Shown here in pieces: positions 1 to 6,043 of a stretch of DNA of 7,502 nt. Both the position numbers and the translations under genes were made by a program. Origin of the DNA: an uncultured Pseudomonas sp. (GTDB taxonomy: Bacteria > Pseudomonadota > Gammaproteobacteria > Pseudomonadales > Pseudomonadaceae); contig CALMID010000333.1 in assembly GCA_937863915.1 (NCBI GenBank), positions 1-7,502 of the forward strand. The letters are read 5' to 3'. The first letter of the stretch is position 1, and every line of letters starts with the position of its first letter. The notes below the pieces were generated by a model. The model searched no databases. It worked only from the letters and a program-made list of their open reading frames with translations, and was not told where the DNA came from.

Positions 1-1
1 C

Positions 2-262
2 CTGCCGCTGATCACGGTGAACTGCGCGATCATGGCCGGCTCGCTGTTCATGGTCGAGCGCGACTACAACCTCGGCGAGAGCGTGGTCTATGGCGCCGGT
101 TCCGGCATCTCCTGGGCCCTGGCCATCGCGCTGCTGGCCGGCATCCGCGAGAAGCTCAAGTACAGCGATGTTCCTGAAGGCCTGCAGGGCCTGGGCATCA
201 CCTTCATCACCATCGGTCTGATGTCGTTGGGCTTTATGTCCTTCGGCGGCATTCAGCTGTAA
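2..262 (+). CDS. nqrE: NqrE, NADH:quinone oxidoreductase subunit E (3' part, 5' end outside window)
   Basis: This is the C-terminal 86 residues of an integral membrane subunit of the Nqr complex, which passes electrons from NADH to ubiquinone and pumps Na+ (or H+ in some pseudomonads) across the inner membrane. The reading frame is open from base 2 to the TAA at 260-262. About 110 N-terminal residues are missing, judging from the family length near 200. The visible start [11 protein letters not shown] carries the conserved Cys that, with a second Cys early in the protein, helps hold the membrane Fe centre shared with NqrD. Two hydrophobic helices follow, with a [13 protein letters not shown] loop between them. 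RnfA/RsxA is the close paralogue, but the nqrF, apbE and nqrM genes next door settle it as NqrE. The stop codon overlaps the ribosome binding site of nqrF. Confidence 0.95.
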   Translation: MPLITVNCAIMAGSLFMVERDYNLGESVVYGAGSGISWALAIALLAGIREKLKYSDVPEGLQGLGITFITIGLMSLGFMSFGGIQL

Positions 263-266
263 GGAG
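261..266 (+). promoter_or_regulatory. Ribosome binding site of nqrF, overlapping the nqrE stop
   Basis: AAGGAG begins on the last two bases of the nqrE TAA and lies 6 bases before the nqrF ATG at 273. Termination on nqrE and initiation on nqrF are therefore close enough for translational coupling. It also fixes the nqrF start. Confidence 0.85.
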
Positions 267-272
267 CGTCTG

Positions 273-1496
273 ATGGGTTTTGAAATCGCATTGGCCATCG
301 GCATGTTCACCGCCATCGTCCTGGCGCTGGTGGTGGTCATCCTGGCGGCGCGCGCCAAGCTGGTCTCCAGCGGCGACGTGAATATCGTCATCAACGGCGA
401 ACGCACCCTGACCGTACCGGCTGGCGGCAAGTTGCTGCAGACCCTGGCGGCGAACAACGTGTTCCTGTCCTCGGCCTGCGGCGGCGGCGGCACCTGCGCG
501 CAGTGCAAGTGCATCGTCGAAAGCGGCGGCGGCGAGATGCTGCCGACCGAGGAATCGCACTTCACCAAGCGCGAGGCCAAGGCCGGCTGGCGCCTGTCCT
601 GCCAGACCCCGGTCAAGCAGGACATGCACATCGAGGTGGAAGAGTCGGTGTTCGGCGTGAAGAAGTGGGAATGCACGGTGGAGTCCAACCCCAACGTCGC
701 CACCTTCATCAAGGAGCTGACCCTGCGCCTGCCGGAAGGCGAGAGCGTCGACTTCCGCGCCGGCGGCTACGTGCAGCTGGAATGCCCGCCGCACGAGGTG
801 CACTACAAGGACTTCGACATCCAGCCCGAGTACCGTGGCGACTGGGACAAGTTCAACCAGTGGAAGTACGTGTCCAAGGTCGAGGAGCCGGTGATCCGTG
901 CCTACTCCATGGCCAACTACCCGGACGAGAAGGGCATCGTCAAATTCAACATCCGCATCGCCTCGCCGCCACCGGGCAAGGATCACTTGCCGCCGGGCCA
1001 GATGTCGTCCTGGGTGTTCAACCTCAAGCCGGGCGACAAGGTCACCGTGTACGGCCCGTTCGGCGAGTTCTTCGCCAAGGACACCGACGCCGAGATGATC
1101 TTCATCGGTGGTGGTGCCGGCATGGCGCCGATGCGCTCGCACATCTTCGACCAGCTCAAGCGCCTCAAGTCCAAGCGCAAGATCAGCTTCTGGTACGGCG
1201 CGCGCTCGTTGCGCGAGGCTTTCTACGTAGAGGAGTATGACCAGCTCGCCGCAGAGAACCCCAACTTCGAGTGGCACCTGGCGCTGTCCGATCCGCAGCC
1301 GGAGGACAACTGGACCGGCCTCAAGGGCTTTATTCATAACGTGCTGTACGAGCAGTACCTCAAGGATCATCCGGCCCCTGAGGACTGCGAGTTCTACATG
1401 TGCGGCCCACCCATGATGAACGCCGCGGTGATCAAGATGCTGCTGGATCTGGGCGTCGAGCGCGAAAATATTCTGCTGGACGATTTCGGTGGTTAA
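273..1496 (+). CDS. nqrF: NqrF, NADH-oxidising FAD/2Fe-2S subunit of Na+-NQR
   Basis: NqrF is the electron entry subunit: it oxidises NADH through FAD, passes electrons to a 2Fe-2S cluster and on into the membrane subunits. The 407-residue length is normal for the family. One N-terminal membrane helix spans about residues 5-26. A plant-type ferredoxin domain (about 35-130) has the cluster ligands C69, C75, C78 and C110. A ferredoxin-NADP-reductase-like module follows, with the FAD motif RAYSMAN (209-215) and the nucleotide-binding loop [11 protein letters not shown] (279-289). The C-terminal CGPPMM (377-382) is typical of the NADH-binding end. All key residues are present, so the protein should be active. 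The start has a strong AAGGAG site. The last 8 bases overlap apbE. Confidence 0.98.
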   Translation: MGFEIALAIGMFTAIVLALVVVILAARAKLVSSGDVNIVINGERTLTVPAGGKLLQTLAANNVFLSSACGGGGTCAQCKCIVESGGGEMLPTEESHFTKREAKAGWRLSCQTPVKQDMHIEVEESVFGVKKWECTVESNPNVATFIKELTLRLPEGESVDFRAGGYVQLECPPHEVHYKDFDIQPEYRGDWDKFNQWKYVSKVEEPVIRAYSMANYPDEKGIVKFNIRIASPPPGKDHLPPGQMSSWVFNLKPGDKVTVYGPFGEFFAKDTDAEMIFIGGGAGMAPMRSHIFDQLKRLKSKRKISFWYGARSLREAFYVEEYDQLAAENPNFEWHLALSDPQPEDNWTGLKGFIHNVLYEQYLKDHPAPEDCEFYMCGPPMMNAAVIKMLLDLGVERENILLDDFGG

Positions 1497-2496
1497 ACCC
1501 GCGTTGTTCGTCCTGCTGGCCAGCGTCCTGCTGGCCGGTTGCGGCGAGAAGATCGAGGAGTTCGGCGGCCCGACCATGGGCAGCCACTACTCGCTGAAAT
1601 ATGTGGCGGGCGAGGGTGCGCCTGAGCCTGCCGCGCTCAAGGCCGATGTCGAGGCTCTGCTGGCCGAAGTGGACCAGCAGATGTCCACCTGGCGCGCCGA
1701 TTCCGATCTTTCCGAATTCAACCGCCTGCCGGCTGGCAGCTGCCGTGTCATGCCTGCTCCGGTGCTGGAGCTGGTGCGTTTCGGCGAGCAATTGTCAGCA
1801 GACAGTGATGGCGCCTTCGACCTGACTCTGGAACCTCTGCTCGACCTCTGGGGCTTCGGCCCGCAGTCGCGTGGCGAGCGGGTGCCGACGGCGGAGGAAA
1901 TCGCCGAAGTGCGCCAGCGCACGGGGCATCATCACCTGCGCATCGACGGCGAGCAGCTGTGCAAGGATGCCGCCGTGCAGCTGGACCTCAACAGCATCGC
2001 TGCCGGCTACACCGTAGATCGCATCGCCGCGCGTCTGGCCGAGCAGGGTGTGCGCAGCTACCTGCTGGACGTCACCGGTGAGATCAAGGCCGCAGGCCGC
2101 AAGCCCGACGGCACGCCCTGGCGCATCGCCATCGAGGCGCCGCGTGATGATCAGCAGGTGGCGCAGAAGGTTATCGCGCTGGATGGCCTGGGCGTATCGA
2201 CCTCCGGTGATTACCGCAACTACTTCGAAAAAGAGGGGCGGCGTTACTCACACACGCTCGACCCTAAGACCGGTGCTCCGATCAGCCACCGCCTGGCCTC
2301 GGTTACGGTCATCGATCCGCAGGCTCTGCGTGCCGACGGGCTTTCGACCCTGCTGATGGTGCTGGGGCCGGAACGCGGCATGGCCTTTGCCGAACGCGAG
2401 CAGATCGCGGCGTTTTTCGTGACGCGCCAGGACGATGGCTTCGTCACCCACAGTAGCCGGGCATTCGCCCGGCAGTTCGAGGGAGGCCAGCCATGA
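1489..2496 (+). CDS. apbE: ApbE-type FAD:protein FMN transferase (lipoprotein)
   Basis: This enzyme splits FAD and joins FMN covalently to Thr in target proteins; beside nqr genes its targets are NqrB and NqrC on the periplasmic side. It has 335 residues, normal for the family. The N-terminus is a lipoprotein signal: a short hydrophobic stretch ending in the lipobox LAGC with C18 as the lipid site. ApbE motifs in order are [13 protein letters not shown] (26-38), MSTW (65-68), DLWGFGP (119-125), [12 protein letters not shown] (166-177), GDYRNYF (240-246), [10 protein letters not shown] (253-262) and [12 protein letters not shown] (282-293). The last two hold the Thr and Asp expected to contact Mg and FAD. 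The GTG at 1489 is chosen because it gives a complete lipoprotein signal; it overlaps nqrF by 8 bases and has only a weak upstream site (GGACGA). Residue 171 is Ala where many ApbE proteins have Lys, and 196 is Thr where many have Gly. Confidence 0.95.
   Translation: MVKPALFVLLASVLLAGCGEKIEEFGGPTMGSHYSLKYVAGEGAPEPAALKADVEALLAEVDQQMSTWRADSDLSEFNRLPAGSCRVMPAPVLELVRFGEQLSADSDGAFDLTLEPLLDLWGFGPQSRGERVPTAEEIAEVRQRTGHHHLRIDGEQLCKDAAVQLDLNSIAAGYTVDRIAARLAEQGVRSYLLDVTGEIKAAGRKPDGTPWRIAIEAPRDDQQVAQKVIALDGLGVSTSGDYRNYFEKEGRRYSHTLDPKTGAPISHRLASVTVIDPQALRADGLSTLLMVLGPERGMAFAEREQIAAFFVTRQDDGFVTHSSRAFARQFEGGQP
2481..2486 (+). promoter_or_regulatory. Ribosome binding site of nqrM inside the end of apbE
   Basis: GGGAGG lies 6 bases upstream of the ATG at 2493, within the last codons of apbE. 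It supports the small ORF after apbE as a real gene, since such an internal site would otherwise be unexplained. Confidence 0.7.
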
Positions 2497-2720
2497 CCTG
2501 GTTGATCGTGTTTCTCACCATGCTGCTTGTGGTGGCGGCCATGGCCGTCGGCGTGATGTTCGGACGCAAGCCGATTGCCGGCTCCTGCGGCGGTATTGCC
2601 GCGCTGGGCATCGAGAAGGAGTGCTCGATCTGCGGCGGCAACCGGCAGAAGTGCGAGGAAGTGAATCGCGAGAAGGATGTAGTGAAGACAAATCTCGCCT
2701 ACGACGCGACCAAGCGCTAA
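2493..2720 (+). CDS. nqrM: NqrM, Na+-NQR maturation protein (DUF539 family)
   Basis: NqrM is a small inner-membrane protein needed for assembly of active Na+-NQR; it is thought to help deliver iron for the Cys-held centre of NqrD/NqrE. The 75-residue product has one N-terminal membrane helix (about 3-23), then a short soluble tail with four Cys: C32 (in GSCGG), C44 and C47 (CSIC), and C54. This matches the DUF539 pattern of a helix followed by SCGG and CxxC with a later Cys. The ATG overlaps the apbE stop in an ATGA, so translation is probably coupled. The position directly after apbE at the end of the nqr operon is the usual one. A fourth Cys set suggests metal binding, which is an inference. 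Confidence 0.93.
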   Translation: MTWLIVFLTMLLVVAAMAVGVMFGRKPIAGSCGGIAALGIEKECSICGGNRQKCEEVNREKDVVKTNLAYDATKR

Positions 2721-2818
2721 TGTGCAGGCCGAATTCAGCTAGCTAGGCTTATGTCTTTGATATGAGCCGCGTGGCAGAGGTGCCGGCAGGGCGCCTTGAT
2801 GCAGTGCAAGGAGTGGAT
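2721..2818 (+). other. 98-bp spacer between nqrM and sthA
   Basis: This is the only gap within the + strand block. It is less GC-rich in its first half and contains the palindrome AGCTAGCT at 2737-2744. I see no hairpin followed by a T-run, so there is no evident terminator for the nqr operon here. A weak stem (2779-2784 with 2790-2795, one G-U pair, 5-base loop) lies shortly before the sthA ribosome binding site. No convincing -35/-10 pair is visible, so whether sthA has its own promoter here is open. Confidence 0.5.
2808..2813 (+). promoter_or_regulatory. Ribosome binding site deciding the sthA start
   Basis: AAGGAG with 5 bases to the ATG at 2819. The frame stays open upstream to an ATG at 2762, but that codon has no comparable site. 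The 19 extra residues it would add also do not resemble SthA proteins, which begin close to this Met with a YNYDVV strand. Confidence 0.9.
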
Positions 2819-4213
2819 ATGACGGTTTACAACTATGACGTGGTGATTCTGGGCACGGGTCCGGCGGGCGAGGGTGCGGCGATGAATGCCGTGCGCCAGG
2901 GCAAGCGTGTGGCGGTGGTCGACAAGCGCAAGGTGGTCGGCGGCAACTGCATGCACCTGGGGACCATCCCGTCCAAGGCACTGCGTCATTCGGTGCGGCA
3001 GATCATGCAGTACAACACCAATCCGCTGTTCCGCCAGATCGGCGAGCCGCGCTGGTTCTCCTTCCCGGACGTGCTGAAAAGCGCCGAGAATGTGATCTCC
3101 AAGCAGGTCGCCGCCCACACCGTGTACTACTCGCGCAACCGTATCGACATGTTCTGCGGCACGGCCAGCTTTCTCGATGAGCGCACCGTCGAGGTCGTGA
3201 CGCCGGGTGGCACGGTCGAGCGTCTGATCGCCGATCAGTTCGTCATCGCCACCGGTTCGCGCCCCTATCGTCCGCTGGATATCGATTTCACCCACCCGCG
3301 GGTTTATGACAGCGACACTATCCTCAGCCTGACCCACACCCCGCGCCGCCTGATCATCTACGGCGCCGGCGTGATCGGTTGCGAATACGCCTCGATTTTC
3401 AGCGGCCTCGGCGTGCTGGTCGACCTGATCGACACCCGCGACCAGTTGCTCAGTTTCCTCGACAACGAGATTTCCGATGCGCTGAGCTACCACCTGAGCA
3501 ACAACAACGTGCTGATCCGCCACAACGAGGAGTACGAGCGCGTCGAAGGCCTCGAACACGGTGTGGTGCTGCACCTGAAGTCCGGCAAGAAGATCAAGGC
3601 CGATGCCCTGCTGTGGTGTAACGGCCGTACCGGCAACACGGACAAGCTGGCTCTGGAAAACGTCGGCATCAAGGTCAACAGCCGCGGTCAGGTCGACGTC
3701 GATCAGCGCTACCGCACCTCGGTGCCGAACATCTATGCCGCCGGTGATGTGATCGGCTGGCCGAGCCTGGCCAGTGCCGCCTACGACCAGGGGCGTTCGG
3801 CCTCTGGCAGCATGGCGGAAACCGACAGTTCGCGTTTTGTCGACGACGTGACGACCGTCATCTACACCATTCCGGAGATCAGCTCGATCGGCAAGAACGA
3901 GCAGGAGCTGACCCAGGCGCAGATTCCCTACGAAGTCGGCAAGGCGTTCTTCAAGGGCATGGCGCGGGCACAGATTTCCAACGAGCCGGTGGGCATGCTG
4001 AAAATCCTGTTCCACCGCGACACCCTGGAAATTCTCGGCGTGCACTGCTTCGGCTACCAGGCTTCGGAGATCGTCCACATCGGCCAGGCGGTGATGAACC
4101 AGAAGGGCGAGGCCAACAGCCTCAAGTACTTCGTCAACACCACCTTCAACTACCCGACCATGGCCGAGGCCTATCGTGTGGCAGCCTTCGACGGCCTCAA
4201 CCGGCTTTTTTGA
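2819..4213 (+). CDS. sthA: Soluble pyridine nucleotide transhydrogenase SthA
   Basis: SthA is a cytoplasmic FAD enzyme that moves hydride between NAD(H) and NADP(H), mainly reoxidising surplus NADPH. The product is 464 residues, the same length as other Pseudomonas SthA proteins. It has the disulfide-reductase fold: FAD-binding GTGPAGE (12-18), a second dinucleotide fold [10 protein letters not shown] (182-191), the FAD-contact GRTGNTD and [13 protein letters not shown] segments, and a C-terminal dimer domain. The redox site shows why it is not a lipoamide or glutathione reductase: C44 is kept but the second Cys is T49, and the C-terminal catalytic His of HxHPTxxE is Tyr in FNYPTMAE (443-450). 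Both changes are normal for SthA. Residue 45 is Met where other pseudomonad SthA proteins I recall have Thr. The gene sits 98 bp after the nqr operon and ends before a strong terminator. Confidence 0.98.
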   Translation: MTVYNYDVVILGTGPAGEGAAMNAVRQGKRVAVVDKRKVVGGNCMHLGTIPSKALRHSVRQIMQYNTNPLFRQIGEPRWFSFPDVLKSAENVISKQVAAHTVYYSRNRIDMFCGTASFLDERTVEVVTPGGTVERLIADQFVIATGSRPYRPLDIDFTHPRVYDSDTILSLTHTPRRLIIYGAGVIGCEYASIFSGLGVLVDLIDTRDQLLSFLDNEISDALSYHLSNNNVLIRHNEEYERVEGLEHGVVLHLKSGKKIKADALLWCNGRTGNTDKLALENVGIKVNSRGQVDVDQRYRTSVPNIYAAGDVIGWPSLASAAYDQGRSASGSMAETDSSRFVDDVTTVIYTIPEISSIGKNEQELTQAQIPYEVGKAFFKGMARAQISNEPVGMLKILFHRDTLEILGVHCFGYQASEIVHIGQAVMNQKGEANSLKYFVNTTFNYPTMAEAYRVAAFDGLNRLF

Positions 4214-4260
4214 GCGGCTCCGACCGCTGGCCTGAAGCGGGGGGAGCGTGCTTGAGCGAC

Positions 4261-4280
4261 GGCCAGTGCTGGCACTGGCC
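4261..4280. repeat. GC-rich near-perfect palindrome in the sthA 3' region
   Basis: GGCCAGTGC and GCACTGGCC face each other around TG, giving an 8-bp stem with a CTGG tetraloop (9 bp if the loop closes fully). There is no T-run on either side, so it is not an intrinsic terminator by itself. It lies 20 bases before the sthA terminator stem, so the sthA transcript would end with two successive hairpins. It could equally be a protein-binding palindrome; nothing here decides. Confidence 0.55.
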
Positions 4281-4300
4281 CAACCGCGAGAGCTTCTGAA

Positions 4301-4345
4301 CAGGCAATAAAAAACCGGCCAACAGGGCCGGTTTTTTATTGCCTG
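4301..4345. terminator. Bidirectional intrinsic terminator between sthA and the convergent phosphodiesterase gene
   Basis: A perfect inverted repeat of 20 bp pairs 4301-4320 with 4326-4345 around the 5-base loop AACAG. The core is CCGGCC/GGCCGG flanked by six A on the left and six T on the right. Read on either strand it gives a GC stem followed by a U-run, so it can stop sthA transcripts from the left and the - strand operon from the right. It ends 10 bp before the stop of the - strand gene. Confidence 0.93.
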
Positions 4346-4355
4346 CGGTGCGGTC

Positions 4356-5075
4356 TCAGGATTGGAGGGTGGCCGTCGCCAGTCCGGGAAAGTCGGTGAT
4401 GATGCTGTCGGCGCCAAAGTCGGCCAGGCGCCGCATCAGGGCAGGTTCGTTGACCGTCCAGACCGACACGTGCAGGCCAGCCTTCTGTGCCTTGAGCAGG
4501 CGTTCCGGGGTGCACAGCGTCCAGTTCAGCGCCAGCAGGTGGCAGCCGTGATGGCGGGCGACCTTGATCGGGTCGAGCCAGGCGTATTCGGCGACCAGAC
4601 CGCGCTTGAGGTTGGGTGTCAGGCGGTTGAGCGCCCGCAGTACCTCGCGCGAGCTGGAGGTGACGGTAACCTTGTCCAGCAGGTTGTAGCGGCTGGCTAG
4701 GGCCTCGATGGCCTGCACCGTGCGTGCGGCGCGCACCCGCGAAGCGCTTTTCACTTCCAGCTGCCAGTGCTCGAACGGGCACTGCTGGAACAGTTCCTCC
4801 AGGCGCGGGATCGGGCAGGGCTGCGGCCAGGGCGGGCAACCCAGGCGGGCATCATGCTGCATCAGCTCTTCGGCGCTGTGCTGGCTGACCTTGCCGCGAT
4901 GGCCGGTGGTGCGCTTGAGGGTGGCATCGTGGATAACCATCAGTTCGCCGTCGCGCGACAGATGCAGGTCCAGCTCGCAGCGGGTAACGCCGTGTTCCAG
5001 GCAGCGCTGAAAGCTGGCCAGGGTGTTTTCCGGGGCTTCGCCTTTGGCGCCGCGGTGGCCGTAGATGACCGTCAT
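4356..5075 (-). CDS. Glycerophosphodiester phosphodiesterase, cytoplasmic (GlpQ/UgpQ family)
   Basis: Enzymes of this family hydrolyse deacylated phospholipid head groups such as glycerophosphocholine to glycerol 3-phosphate plus an alcohol. The 239-residue product begins with the GDPD core and has no signal peptide, which points to a cytoplasmic UgpQ-like enzyme. Catalytic motifs are in place: G6-H7-R8-G9, E16-N17-T18, E34 and D36 in CELDLHLSRDGE, H49-D50, E107 and K109 in QLEVKS, WTVN (206-209) and TDFP (227-230). The frame is open 31 codons further upstream, but the ATG at 5075-5073 has AAGGAA (5086-5081) 5 bases before it and starts directly on the family's first strand, TVIYGHRG. The start overlaps the stop of the upstream gene in an ATGA. 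The exact substrate cannot be read from sequence. Confidence 0.93.
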   Translation of the reverse strand: MTVIYGHRGAKGEAPENTLASFQRCLEHGVTRCELDLHLSRDGELMVIHDATLKRTTGHRGKVSQHSAEELMQHDARLGCPPWPQPCPIPRLEELFQQCPFEHWQLEVKSASRVRAARTVQAIEALASRYNLLDKVTVTSSSREVLRALNRLTPNLKRGLVAEYAWLDPIKVARHHGCHLLALNWTLCTPERLLKAQKAGLHVSVWTVNEPALMRRLADFGADSIITDFPGLATATLQS

Positions 5076-5368
5076 GGTTGTTCCTTCAGGTACTGGGGAC
5101 GGTGGTGGCGAACGCTGTTCACCACATGGTCGTATTCGAAATACACGCTGAATTCGCGGTAGTCCCAACGGGTAATGGGCGGCTGGCCGACGGGTGCATG
5201 CTCCTCATCGGCCAGGCCGAAACGCTCCAGTACGCTGCGCCGGGACTCCCCAGTTTGTGGCAGTTGCGTCAGTTGCGGATCGCCTTGCTCACCAATAGGG
5301 ATTTCCAGAGTCTGCGCCTGGCTCGACAGTGTCGTGACCAGGAGCAGGGCGAGGCCAAGGGTTCTCAT
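5072..5368 (-). CDS. Small exported protein of unknown function
   Basis: A 98-residue protein with a signal peptide: positive start MRT, hydrophobic core about residues 4-14, and a likely signal peptidase I site after SQA (residue 18), giving a periplasmic product near 80 residues. There is no lipobox Cys. The mature part has a proline-rich lead (TQLPQTGESRRSV), a helix with VLERFG (47-51), then VGQPPITRWDYREFSVYFEYDHVVNSV (60-86), which reads as turn-strand-strand. This layout recalls small gammaproteobacterial hypothetical proteins and, loosely, the BamE/SmpA-like fold; that fold link is inference. It overlaps by 4 bases with both the PilZ gene before it and the phosphodiesterase gene after it, so all three are probably translated from one mRNA. 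I do not recognise a named gene. Confidence 0.88.
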   Translation of the reverse strand: MRTLGLALLLVTTLSSQAQTLEIPIGEQGDPQLTQLPQTGESRRSVLERFGLADEEHAPVGQPPITRWDYREFSVYFEYDHVVNSVRHHRPQYLKEQP

Positions 5369-5949
5369 GGCTGCTCATGCTCCTGTTCGCGGGCCTGGCG
5401 TCGCTCCAGCGCCTGTTTCTGCAGAATGTGCCGGGCCAGCAACTGGCGCTGGGTATCGGTCAGGGCCTCGAACTCGGCGCCGATCTCGTAACTGCCATCC
5501 TCATGCAGGCGGCAGTGGGCAATCTGCGCGCGCAGCAGCAGGCCGAGGGCCTGCGGCATCAGGACCATCTTCAGGGCGACATGGCTGCCGATTTCGGCGC
5601 TCTGGCTGCTGGGGAAGCTGATGCCGCCCTCGGACAGGCTGACCTTGCGCGGGGCACCGATCTCGCGCAGCAGGCCCTGGGCCATGGCTTGGCCGAGCAG
5701 GTCGATGCGCTTATTGATGATTTTCAGGTAGTCGGCCAGGGTACGGTCACGGCCGCTGATCTGCCGTTGCAGGTGCTGCGACTCGTAGTCGAGCAGGTGC
5801 AGTTCGCTGAGCAGATTGAACAGTGGCGACGGGTCGTGCAGCACATCCTGAGCCAGTGCCTCGGGGCCGCTCAGGGGGTGAAATTCCAGTGCGATCGTAT
5901 CTTCGATACGGTAGTATTCGCGGCGGTCATCCGCGTCTGGTGTCGACAT
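5365..5949 (-). CDS. PilZ-domain protein, probable cyclic-di-GMP receptor
   Basis: PilZ domains bind c-di-GMP with an RxxxR motif and a later [D/N]xSxxG motif. Here RxxxR is R10-R14 (RREYYR, 9-14) and the second motif is SLSEGG (104-109), with Ser where Asp or Asn is usual. About 90 residues, predicted mostly helical (roughly 35-98), lie between them instead of the usual 20-30, so the motif-bearing parts are split by an insertion. A beta-rich part follows (110-162, ending YEIGAEFEAL), then a charged helix (165-194). The length is 194 residues from the ATG at 5949-5947, chosen because it puts the RREYYR motif near the start; the frame stays open to 6009 but the added residues look unlike a protein start. 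It is the first gene of the - strand operon and ends in a 4-base overlap. From memory, the equivalent P. aeruginosa gene is the PilZ protein PA2989. Confidence 0.85.
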   Translation of the reverse strand: MSTPDADDRREYYRIEDTIALEFHPLSGPEALAQDVLHDPSPLFNLLSELHLLDYESQHLQRQISGRDRTLADYLKIINKRIDLLGQAMAQGLLREIGAPRKVSLSEGGISFPSSQSAEIGSHVALKMVLMPQALGLLLRAQIAHCRLHEDGSYEIGAEFEALTDTQRQLLARHILQKQALERRQAREQEHEQP

Positions 5950-6043
5950 GGCGAACCCCGACTGGTAGCGATGGTCTGAGTGTAAACGCTGCCAGCCAAG
6001 CCCCGCCACAAGGACGTTTTTCCCCTCCGTATTTCAGGCCGAC
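5950..6043. promoter_or_regulatory. Divergent spacer between the PilZ operon and lolC
   Basis: About 94 bp separate the two divergent starts, so promoters for both operons should lie here or just inside the genes. On the - strand TTTACA (5986-5981) matches five of six bases of a sigma-70 -35 box, but no good -10 lies at the right distance. On the + strand only weak A/T patches are seen (TGTAAA at 5981-5986, GTATTT near 6029). No clear operator repeat was found. The role is inferred from the layout. Confidence 0.4.

Noticed and set aside
234..1577. 447-codon open frame on the - strand over nqrF
   Set aside because: Antisense shadow of a full-length, motif-complete nqrF; the product has no recognisable domain.
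2751..2765. Four-residue mini-ORF (MSLI) upstream of sthA as a possible leader peptide
   Set aside because: Only a weak TAGG precedes it, it has no regulatory codon run, and no attenuator structure follows.
2762..2818. Upstream in-frame start extending sthA by 19 residues
   Set aside because: No ribosome binding site before 2762, and the extra residues do not fit the SthA N-terminus, while 2819 has AAGGAG at ideal spacing.
4224..4240. CCGCT/AGCGG 5-bp stem shortly after the sthA stop as a terminator
   Set aside because: Short stem, 7-base loop, followed by G-run not T-run; the strong terminator is at 4301-4345.
2735..4417. 560-codon open frame on the - strand over sthA
   Set aside because: It mirrors the sthA codons; sthA matches its family end to end. 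The antisense product is low-complexity His/Val/Asp/Gln-rich sequence typical of high-GC shadow frames.
4336..5010. Several open frames on both strands across the phosphodiesterase gene
   Set aside because: They are frame-shifted or antisense copies of a motif-complete GDPD gene and show no domain of their own.
5076..5168. N-terminal extension of the phosphodiesterase (31 more codons)
   Set aside because: The extension overlaps the small exported-protein gene and is not protein-like, and the internal ATG has a good site and starts on the conserved GDPD strand.
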